Positions 55,345 to 64,000 of a stretch of DNA of 64,000 nt are shown piece by piece; positions within the stretch are counted from its first letter, which is position 1; the number at the start of each line of letters is the position of its first letter. Below the pieces are notes generated by a model. The model searched no databases. It worked only from the letters and a program-made list of their open reading frames with translations, and was not told the origin of the DNA. The stretch is taken from the NCBI GenBank assembly GCA_947561585.1, contig CANNZV010001165.1:186001-250000 (forward strand), written 5' to 3'. This DNA comes from Caprella mutica (lineage: Eukaryota > Arthropoda > Malacostraca > Amphipoda > Caprellidae). Position numbers and translations under genes: made by a program.

Positions 55345-55640
55345 TCTCAGATTTCATGATTATGTGCCGTTTCACTGGGCTGTGCAATGATATATTGCAA
55401 GAGTGGGCTCTATTTGATTCAGCATGAAGAATTCTTATGTTTTTGAATTTTGAATGGAGAGTGACGGCACAATATTCAGATCCATTTTCTTTATCATTTT
55501 CTGATATGTCATCATTAGAGCTATCACATTCAGTATTGTATTCATGGACGAAATCATCACCTGAAGATTCATATCTTGATACTTCACCATCAGAAGGTTC
55601 TTCCTGAAGACCTCTTTTTTTCCATGAAACCTTGCTGTAT
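55345..55640 (-). CDS. Candidate exon of an unknown gene, acidic and Ser-rich
   Basis: A minus-strand frame without an ATG of its own stays open for about 100 codons. It encodes a strongly acidic segment: LQEEPSDGEVSRYESSGDD, then EYNTECDSSNDDISENDKEN. It ends at a perfect splice donor (GAGA before GTAAGTAAG; first intron base at 55344). A possible acceptor, AATACAG, lies at about 55630. Acidic Ser-rich stretches occur in nuclear proteins and in piggyBac-type transposase N-termini; nothing more specific can be said. A neighbouring frame from 55683 is a shadow. No adjoining exon could be identified. Confidence 0.35.
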
Positions 55641-55699
55641 TCATTTCCGAGATAATGAATTTAAAATAGCTAATTATACACATCCAATATCAGTAAAAA

Positions 55700-57340
55700 G
55701 TATCATTTACTAATAAAATAGCAAAATCTTTGTTGCATGATAATCAATCTACAACTGTTTCAAAAAATAATTGACCCACATGTGGTGCAATACACATGTG
55801 AAACATATGATTACTATACTTATAAGTCCAAAAATAGCACCAGAGAAAGAGAGTTAATAAGACTTTCAAGCTCTGTTACTTGTAATGTATTTGGTGAAGG
55901 TGATTAACTTCCTGCTGGTCTCTCTAGACCAGAAGTTTTCTGTGGTTTACTTTTAGAAATAATGAGCTCTTGAGGTTTTTTGTTTCCCAGCAGATTTCAA
56001 GTTTGATGCATCTTCTCTGTGAGAGAGTAATTAGTTTAGTCAGAAATATAGGAATAGTTAGTTTGAATTTGTCAGTTCCTATCTATTACTTGTGGGTAGA
56101 ATTAAGGACAGCCTACAGGAGGGTTGAGAACCAATAGGAATTGGAGAAGTGAGATCAGCAGTATCTTGTGTTTGGATTTAGTCTTGGATGAATCTTGGAA
56201 GTATATAAGCGGTGGATTGAGATTATGAAGGTCTCTCAACTCTGTCCGTTACCAACACACTAGCACAGTGGTTTCAAAGAGTTTCTAGCCGCACCAACTC
56301 CATTAGGAACTAAGTAAACCCCCTCCATCTTCTCTCAGTTCAGGGGGAGGTCTATGTAGGTGGCCGAAATTAGGCAGGGCAAGAAGGTGGTTAGCTATCG
56401 CCCTGGGGTTGGACCAAAGTTCAGCCAGGGAGAGAGAAGAGCTACTTGCTCTGCAGACAAATACATGGGGTACTGACTGGTAGATCTCAATTGGGATAGT
56501 GTGTACCTGGTGGAGTGAGTATTACCAACCAAAATCCTGCAAACTATATTTACTGAAAATAAGTATACTAGAGAAGCTTTTTCTCGTGATAATACAATTA
56601 TGAATCGGATGGTCCTCGACCAGTTTTGAAATAACACCAAAATTAATAAAATATTTTTAATTAGTTTAAAGGTGTATTACTACATACCTGAAGCTGTTGT
56701 AGTGATATTCCTGGTATGTTATTGCAATTACAATTGTATAGTAATATACAATTTTGATACCCAGTTCTAAGTTTTATATACATTACTGTTCTTAAATAAC
56801 ATTAACTTTATTGTATTATGAGAGGAGGATAAATGAAAGAAGTTTGTTGAAAGACATTTATTCAACATCAATATTGACGAAATTAAATATAGAATGGGAA
56901 GAAAAAAGTTAGTTAACTAACAATAAAGAGGTCCACCTTGAATGAGAAATGGAAATTTCCTTATTAAATTATATCCCACATTATAACTATTTGGCACTTG
57001 CATCACAGTCATTCCTTTATTACTTTGTAAATATAAAGAATAATAATTACTAAATATTATTTATTAACAAGCTTATCAACGTAACATTAAGAGAACTAAA
57101 AATCACAAATACTAATCATTGTCTATTCCACTCAAGGTATGTTAACTTCAAGGTAGAGTATTGTGCAGGTTCATAATAAGATCATTACAGTTTTGTTGTG
57201 AAAGACACTTCAGTGGCCTGGGTTAACTATTTTTACATAGAAACAAGGTATGTTGTTCAATCTTTTTAGAATCGAATGATACGTCTTCTTTTTATTTGAC
57301 TAAACTGACTGAGTTCGGCATTATGTTGATTATCCTCAAG
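55700..57340. other. No gene recognised
   Basis: Only short frames are present. A TATATAAG motif at 56202-56209 has a CTCTCAACTC stretch about 35 bp downstream, but no coding exon follows, so it is not called as a promoter. Confidence 0.35.
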
Positions 57341-57465
57341 AGATATTAACTTAAAAAGATATGCTTAATGTCTTGATACGAGTTTTAGACTTTTCTGCGA
57401 ATAAACAAAGAACGTACAAACGCACAGATGTGACCTTTCAATATTACTTTACATACTCTATATAC

Positions 57466-58423
57466 CAGGGGTGGCCAAAATATAGAGAATTTAGAGCCGC
57501 ATTGAAAAGTAATGAGAGCCGCAACAAATATAAATATTATAATCATTCAATTTGTACCGTATACTGATTACAAGTTTTTACATTTTTCATTTCTAATTAT
57601 TTTTAAGAAAAATTTTTTACACTGCCAATTGCGGTAAGTCTTGTATATCTGTTGATTCGTCAATTGACAAACTGAAAGAAATGCAGTCTTTTATATTATT
57701 TTTCAATTGATCAACAATTGTATCACTTATCATATATATGCGCCTTTCCATTGTATGGCGTGAAGCAGGAATATCCTCCAATCAGTTTCTTCAGTTGTGT
57801 ATTGGCGGGATCTAATGTTGAAATAACTTCAAAAATAACTTTCTTTATGAATTCTCCATCAGAATATGGACGCTTTGATTTAGCAATGTTCATTGCAATT
57901 ATGAAACTTGTCTCGTGCGTGTTTTCGCGAAGTTTTACAAATTCTGGCAAGAATAATTCCTGATCCTTGAACATTGATTGTTTCAATTCTGATATTTTCA
58001 CCTTTCTTAATGATTTTTTGGGCTATTCCAAGTCAAAATTAGAATGTTTCAATTCAAAATTGCGTTTTAAATTAGACCGTTTGTAATGCTGCATTGTTGT
58101 CTCGCAAATAACACATAAGGATTTTCCACCAACATCTATGAATCCAAAATCCGTTTCCCAATCAGCATTGAATCCTCTGTTTCCATCTTGGTATTTTCTC
58201 TTGTTGCTTGAGTTATTTAATTCGTTGTTCATTATTAAGGGCTGAATTCAAAAGTAGAAAATGAAGAGTTATTTTGATATCGTTTAAATGCTTTGATTGT
58301 AAATACTGTATCATAGTTACTGAACTTATTACTTTAAATTAAGGGAGCCGCATGCGGCTTCGAAGCCACAGTCTTTTTTATAGAGCCACATGCGGCTCCA
58401 GAGCCTCGCTTTGGCCACCCATG
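57466..58423 (-). mobile_element. hAT element, internally deleted (CAGGGGTGGCCAAA ends)
   Basis: The ends are CAGGGGTGGCCAAA and TTTGGCCACCCATG (one substitution in the last CTG). The subterminal GAGCCGCA / TGCGGCTC motif is repeated inside both ends. CTATATAC is duplicated exactly (57458-57465 and 58424-58431), the 8-bp mark of hAT insertion. At 958 bp it keeps only the N-terminal part of the transposase. Confidence 0.92.
57723..58232 (-). pseudogene. hAT transposase N-terminal remnant (BED-like zinc finger)
   Basis: Two frames in the same phase, separated by a single TAG at 58023-58025. The first (58232 to 58026) holds a BED-like finger, LCVICETTMQHYKRSNLKRN with a later His (FELKH), giving a C-x2-C ... 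H pattern. The second (to 57723) holds HETSFIIAMNIAKSKRPYSDG followed by EFIKKVIFEV, a segment typical of hAT proteins of the GTF2IRD2/ZBED-like group that precedes the catalytic domain. The RNase H fold and dimerisation domain are deleted. It cannot encode a working enzyme. Confidence 0.85.
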
Positions 58424-58599
58424 CTATATACTATACAACGGGTGAATAGTTATTTGTATATAAGGATTTGCTCATGATTGTTCAACCTGCTGTATAGCCA
58501 GGCTCATAAACTACAGTGTATATAATATCGCAGGGTCACATCTGTGCGTTTTGTTTATGCGCAGAAGAGTTTAAAATTCATATGAAGGCGTAGCATACC

Positions 58600-60250
58600 T
58601 GGTAAGTTAATGTATCTTGATTCCACTTGTTATTACAAAAAAAATTCTTGGAATAACCTGAATCCTCATTAAGTAATATCATGTCGATGCGTTTGAATTA
58701 TTTAAAGGAATTCTTAATAACATCCTTTACTAAATTGATGTAAAGATTGTGGGCTCAATGCAAACCATCAACTAATGCTGTGGTCTTATTGGACTTTCAA
58801 AGTTCCAGATATCACTTGTACACTGAATAGCTTTAATTGGTTGGTTTGTTCTCCAGACAAATTTATTATTTACTTTCTAATCCAGGAATTATACCATGAT
58901 TATATTATTTTCCTTGTCAATTAATTTAATTTTCCCAACATTAAATTTGGTCTTTGATCAATGAAATTATCCAATTACATAGAATTTTTCAAGCACAAGC
59001 TTTTCCATAGTAGGGATGCTCCTCTTAACAAAATGTACAGTAGTTAATTGAATTTGAGGGTTCCTCATCATCATTAAGGAAAATCTCATCCATCTTCTGA
59101 ATCATCATAATTCATAAATAATCTCCTTCTCTTCACAGCTTGAAGAATTATGATCATTCATGTTATTACTGCATGATGGCCCTTTTTCATTTTTAGCTTT
59201 TTTTTGTCTTAACTGTCATAGCTTGATGAAAATGTTCTTCTGTTATCAACTTGTCAGGGTTGTTAAAAAACAATTTTTAGAAATTAAATAACAAAAAAAA
59301 TACTTTTTAAAAAAACAATGGTTTATTAGGTGTATATTGGTTTTTACAGGGCAAGTGATCATATATGATCAAGTTAGTTCTAGTAGATGGAAGTATTGAA
59401 GTGACTTTTGACAACATATTTAAGCAAGCCGTTTAGTGAACACGTCATCACCTTCGCGTCAGTCAAGGGACTGTCAAAGTCCCTAATACTATATATACAG
59501 CTGGTGTAGAACAATTGAATATTCAATCAGTCTAAAACATTTTCAAGATCTATAATTTTGAACGCATATTGTCTCAATAAACCCCAACCCTAATAAAACT
59601 AAGTTGAGGACCTCAACTTAGTTTTGAATGGAGTCAAAATCTTGGTGAATTGCCATCTTTATTCTTGAGAAATGGTCTCCAGACATGGCAATTCATGAGA
59701 TAATGGTTGTTAATTCAGCCATATTAGAGTTGCTGATTACAACAACAAATCATGTCAACTAAAATTGTAAAAAAAAACAGAATTATTTTCTGCTGTTTTT
59801 TTACTATCTTGAAACATTTAATAACCTTCCTATCACGTGCGTTTGTCATTGTTCGTTTCTAGAACTCCCCTTGGTTTAGTTACATTTTTCACAATCACGT
59901 GACTCTTGGAGTCGCTGATTGGTTCAAGATTGCTGATGTCACGACCATCCACTTGAAAAATAATAACTCACAACTGGGCTACTCCCCTAATCTTTATACT
60001 GTGGTGCTAATCTCAAGTAAAAGTTAAGGGAGGCTATGTTGTTCTGTACTGTTTGAAGCTATCGCAATTTTGATAGCGAATTATTTACCAATATTGACAA
60101 TTGTGATCATATTTTATTTCTGAAAACATATTGTTTACTAATTGTCGAAATTGGTGAGATTTATGAAAACATTATTTTTTATAGTTGGCTTCTCATTCAA
60201 TTTTATTATATTTATATTAAAAGGTAAATTAAAAAGGTTAAACTATCATT
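58600..60250. other. No gene recognised; perfect palindrome at 59595-59625
   Basis: AAAACTAAGTTGAGG and its exact complement are separated by one base (59595-59625). Motifs found together in the CRE/CCAAT repeat (ATTGGTT, GATGTCACG) recur at 59918-59945, with CACGTGAC at 59896. A TATATATA at 59490-59497 precedes TCAGTC at 59527. None is tied to a coding exon. Confidence 0.35.
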
Positions 60251-60254
60251 ATTG

Positions 60255-60545
60255 GTTTAGAGGATAATGCTAAGGTAGGCTTGTATGCTTCATTTACTAT
60301 CTTTTCTCATTTTCCTCTTAAGGGTTTTGCTAGGTAGGAATTTAGGTTTCATTTACTTACTCATTTTCTTCTTACATCTTTCACAATCCACATTCTTTTT
60401 AATTAGTAACTGCTTTTCTGCAACCTGAGCTTGGCCAACGAATCGTGGTAGATGAATTTGTTCACAGAGCCACTTTTCTTTCTGACTGCCTCTTCCTGTC
60501 CCTTGTATTTAACTTCCTATAGGTTTTGGTTTCGAAACGGACCTC
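60255..60545. repeat. Decayed E1 fragment
   Basis: Matches the second half of E1 (compare 24860-25170), including GGTAGGCT...TTCATTTACTATC and the minus-strand peptide KYKGQEEAVRKKSGSVNK. Flanking E1 sequence is missing. Confidence 0.65.
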
Positions 60546-60549
60546 AATT

Positions 60550-62260
60550 CTTTGAGTCATAAGATTTGAGAATAATAATGTACCAAGTTGCTTAGGTGGT
60601 TTTTATCATTATATTATTAAACTCAATAGTACTGAATGTAAATGAAAATAATATGCTGCATTATAAGGTGGGAGATATTTAATCCCACCATGCAACTTGT
60701 GTTCATGAAAGATATTTTTATGGTGGTTTACATATTATCCCACAATATAACATAGCTATGTAACAAAATAGGTAAGTTAAACCCCTTACATATATATTGA
60801 TTGTGTTTGTACATAAAATACTTTTATTCATTATTTACTTCCATTGTATGGTAATTAATACATATATTTTCTCCATGTTGATCAGATGACAACAAGAGTT
60901 ACCTATAAGTATATTTATAATTTGCATTCAATCTAATAGAATGATCAACTCGTGACTTCACACTAAGTTTCTGGATATACGTGTATGGGCCATTGCATCT
61001 TTTTTCTTATAATGTAATTTAATCTCAAACTCTCGTGCAATTAATTAGTCGAAAATAGTCAGTAGCATTGTCTTTCTTTTTGAAAAGTGTATGCTTTGAC
61101 CCATCTATAAATTCTTATATTTTTCATGGTGTAATAGTATTTTTTGTTAATTTATTATGATTTGAGCATACATTCTCTTTGTTCATCTTGTTATTACTGT
61201 AATAAAATTAATGTTTTAGTGAAATGTCAAAGCAAAGTTAGTAATCAAATCATACACTTTTTCATTATAGAAATTATCTGTATTCGTCATGTAAATAACT
61301 ATTAAATCTAAAAAGTAGGGTTTCGAGAAGGTCATGAGTTAGAGAGTTTTTAAAATGAGGTGCGTCTCACACGCACATCCTCTCCTTTCTGTGCATTCTG
61401 TTAAACTGATGTGAGTGGGAGGGGTGCCATTGGTTTAGACCACAGTATGAAAAATATACATAGCAATGACGATAGAATGATAAGCAGTGACAATTTTGGT
61501 TTTAGTGTTACTGTGACGACGTCACATACACTAAACGTCTCGATTGTCACTACATATTCCATATGCTGGGGTTTAGACACTCTCATGGTGCCAATTATTG
61601 GCATCACTTGTGCATCTGCTATGCTACCTCCATCTTTGTATACACTCAGTGACTCGGAAGGGAACCTGGCAACACACGAGTGGTCATGTGGGGGTTGATG
61701 AGGGAATAAATCTAGCTATGATCAGGAGCGTAATTCCCAGAGAGAGAGAGAGCAGATACTGTGAGGAGAAAGTTAACAGGTGGAATATTAGTGAGTGAAT
61801 GAATGAATGGAGAGAGGGCCTCTAGATCTGTGGTCTGAGACCATATCGCAAGCACTGAGAATGAGCTGATGGTGCAGGAGATGGTAGCCCCTCCATATGT
61901 GAGGAATGATGACCATAAAGAGATCAGAGAGAAACAGGAGGAAAGGTGGAAACACAGTTGATAGTGGTGCCAAAGGCAGAAGGGAGGAGGAACTAGTTAA
62001 CATATATGTACCACAGATATGGTAGGAGATAGTGACATATGAGAGCTAGTAACCTATTTTCTCACAGTTACAGAATGATAATCCTTTTAATTTCTTGATT
62101 GTTGCAGATACTATTTTAATTTTCATTGTTATAGTCAATCAGTAAAAAAGATTTTATTTCTTGATTTTACCTCTAAATCAAATATATATACTCTGAAGGA
62201 GCTCTAAATTTTTGTACATGTAGCTAGTTATTTTTTTAGTTTTATTGACACAATCACAAA
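60550..62260. other. Presumed upstream region of the LEM-domain gene
   Basis: No transposon termini were recognised. Several short frames at 61400-62000 overlap on both strands and lack domain features. A GACGACGTCAC motif lies at 61516 and a GA-rich stretch at 61740-61760. The transcription start cannot be placed from sequence alone. Confidence 0.35.
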
Positions 62261-62896
62261 ATGAGTAACCTTACTGATAGAGAGCTCAGAGTGGAGCTTG
62301 ATGCCATCGGTGACTCGACTCCAATCACTGCTACAACTCGTCCTCTTCTTGTTAAAAAGTTGACAAGACACTCCAGAAATAAGAAACCAGTTGTTAGCTT
62401 GACAGTGAGTATAAATCTTTGATAGCAAAAAATAGTTAGAGAAATCTGAGCAAGTTTTCCTTTCAATTTGCTATCCATTGATAATTATTTTAATAATTTA
62501 AATAAATGTAAATTCAAAAAATTTGATTATGAATTATGATTGAACATATCAAAATAATCAAATATTTCTGCTGCCTAAAATAGCAGACCTCAATAATAGT
62601 CATACCTAGTTGAATCATTTACAAAGAATTTGCATATTGTAGCTATGTTATGTAACCAGTAGAAAATCTAACTTGCTTCTCACTCGTCCATGAGCGACAT
62701 ATGATCCTAAAATTATTCCTTGGATGTTATTAATATAGTATAAGTAATCTGGTGTAAATACTAAATATGCAAACTTGAAGTTCATTAAAATGTAATCCTT
62801 TATTTACAGGCTTCAAAAAGATCCACTCGTAACAGTTTCCAGTCGAGTAACTGTGAATCTGAAGAAGATGAAATGGATTCTTCACAAGAACAGGAG
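62261..62896 (+). CDS. LEM-domain protein, first two coding exons (gene continues past the window)
   Basis: Exon 1 is 62261-62404: an ATG in good context (CACAAAATGA) and 48 codons. It forms a LEM domain with NLTDRELRVELDAIG, then TPITATTRPLLVKKL. These match the family pattern L-T-x-x-E-L ... L-x-x-x-G ... P-I-x-x-T-T-R-x-L-x-x-K-K-L. LEM domains bind BAF and anchor chromatin at the inner nuclear membrane (emerin, LAP2, MAN1/LEM2, Drosophila otefin and bocksbeutel). The donor is ACA/GTGAGT at 62405. Exon 2 is 62810-62896, after acceptor TTTATTTACAG, with 29 codons: basic/Ser start, then acidic CESEEDEMDSSQEQE. It ends at GAG/GTAGCA. Both junctions are phase 0. Transmembrane segments must lie in later exons. 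Which LEM paralogue this is cannot be decided. Confidence 0.85.
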
Positions 62897-64000
62897 GTAG
62901 CAAACTAGATTTATATTTTGTGGATCTTAGAACTTAATTTTTTCAAACTTAGGCTACATTACTGAAAACTATTGTTTAAGCTAGGTTGCTAACTGCTTAA
63001 AATTAATTATTTCTATTTTATTCAGCTCTTTATAGTTATTTTTTTATTTCATAATACTTTGCCTTCTTCATTACCAGAATTAAAATTTGCTTAAAAATCC
63101 CCTCCACTCTAACAATGTTCTTGCTCTATTCTTTAGATCTAAAGGTTTGTGAATATAGAACTGCAACCTATTTCAAATTTAGTTTTATATAGTTATAGTA
63201 TGTAATTATTCAGGCAGGTTCCGTACTATCTTATGACTTCTTAACCCTAATGAGTTTGACGTGTGTTTTCTAAGCACATTCTTTTTAGTTTTTAATTGAC
63301 CTTATATCTTTCATGTCATTCCTTTAAATTTACCTGCCTTTCTTGACTTTCTTCTTATATAAATACCAAACATAATTGTGTATTTAAAAGTTAAAAATTA
63401 TTTACCTATTAGCGTAAATCATGTAAATTAGGAAATTAATTTTACTGTGGTGACGTGTGGCAATGGAAAGGGTGACAAAAGCCCACACCAACAAAAGCCC
63501 ACACCAACGAAAACAAAATTAGTATTCCTGCAGTATAAATAATCCATATATGTAAATTTGGAACGAAGGAAGATAATAATTTACAGTTTTCTTTCTACAG
63601 AATCATTGTAAAGTTGTATTATGCCCCAAATTAGGGCCCTGTTATCGCAGAACTTAATTTTGAAACACTAGACTATGGAAACTGCGTGTAAATATAAATA
63701 AATTGTTGGTTGTCATTGCTTGATTCCTGGAACAAGTTAAATAGCTACAATGTACAAATAAGGAACTACAAAACATTTCAGTTACTTTACAGTTATATGC
63801 TAACTGTTGCTCCACGGTTTGATGAAAAATTAGAATACAATCTGTATTCAGGACATCAACAACCATACTAATCGACTAATTACACATGTATAAGGGGCAT
63901 ACGTAATTGTAGACAAATAAAGTAATTACGAAAAACTTGGCTATAGAACTAAGACTATAGCTAGCAAAGTCTACAGAGGCTGATGTTTGAACTTTCGGTC
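62897..64000. other. Presumed intron 2 of the LEM gene
   Basis: No convincing third exon was found. A TTTCTTTCTACAG acceptor-like site at about 63588-63600 is followed by 18 open codons and then a stop, without a donor. A TAAAAATCCCCTCCACTCT stretch at about 63092-63110 looks like a decayed MITE M2 end. ACAAAAGCCCACACCAAC is repeated at 63475-63510. Confidence 0.4.

Larger units (their letters stand above)
57340..58590. repeat. Inverted-repeat sequence that received a hAT insertion
   Basis: 57370-57446 (TTTTAGACTTTTCTGCG ... GCACAGATGTGACC) and 58525-58580 (GGTCACATCTGTGCG ... GCGCAGAAGAGTTTAAAA) are inverted copies. The hAT lies in the spacer between them. The outer element is therefore a small palindromic repeat older than the hAT. 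Confidence 0.65.

Noticed and set aside
59490..59532. TATA box with TCAGTC initiator
   Set aside because: Spacing is a few bases too long and no coding exon follows within reach, so it is not called as a promoter.
61411..62003. Several 66-95-codon frames on both strands
   Set aside because: They overlap each other on opposite strands and show no domain or splice context. They are probably chance frames upstream of the LEM gene.
63588..63660. Third LEM-gene exon after TTTCTTTCTACAG
   Set aside because: Only about 18 open codons, no donor, and a stop before any recognisable sequence.

Overview
The window looks like nuclear DNA of an arthropod, most likely an insect. It is AT-rich, has spliceosomal introns, and is packed with metazoan transposons: Tc1, mariner, hAT, PIF/Harbinger-like and TTAA MITEs, Bel/Pao, a Ty3/gypsy remnant and jockey/CR1-type LINEs. 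I cannot name the species. No bacterial gene organisation is present. Nearly every long reading frame is a transposon gene or an artefact of tandem repeats. The one convincing host gene is the start of a LEM-domain (inner nuclear membrane type) gene at the right edge (exons 62261-62404 and 62810-62896). A second, weaker host-gene candidate is an acidic exon on the minus strand near 55345-55640.

Layout. 1-2.8 kb: two short-unit arrays and a decayed gypsy pol. 2.8-6.3 kb: a long-inverted-repeat element (G) holding foldback element F1, which holds foldback F2. 6.7-15.1 kb: LINE fragments, PIF/Harbinger-like MITEs with TAA duplications, and a Tc1 element (DD34E, one frameshift) inside a LINE reverse transcriptase gene. 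15.3-21.7 kb: a TTAA MITE, foldback F5, a 17-bp tandem array, a LINE ORF1, and foldback F4 with a mariner (DD37D) inside. 21.9-28.3 kb: a 2.5-kb element (E1) into which a second inverted copy of E1 has jumped; a hAT sits in the outer copy and a TTAA MITE in the hAT. 28.4-37.7 kb: element C, holding a young Bel/Pao retrotransposon (28743-36108) and foldback F3. 37.9-46.5 kb: more MITEs, a third E1 fragment, a foldback carrying CRE/CCAAT motifs, and foldbacks F6 and F7. 48.5-51.55 kb: about 138 copies of a 22-bp minisatellite running into a 769-bp assembly gap. 52.3-64 kb: less dense, with a decayed hAT (57466-58423) and the LEM gene.

The most unusual signal is a class of foldback elements (F1-F7, possibly also the lone arrays F8-F10). 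Their terminal inverted repeats are arrays of 15-16-bp units (about 20 bp in F7). Each family uses a different unit sequence, but they share architecture, a GG-type terminus and, where flanks can be read, 8-10-bp target duplications. Drosophila FB and sea-urchin TU elements are architectural precedents. Several families in one 64-kb window sharing termini while exchanging the repeat unit suggests one mobilising enzyme and rapid turnover of the arrays.

Many insertions are proved internally, because an unoccupied copy of the same target lies elsewhere in the window. This allows a relative order of events without outside data.
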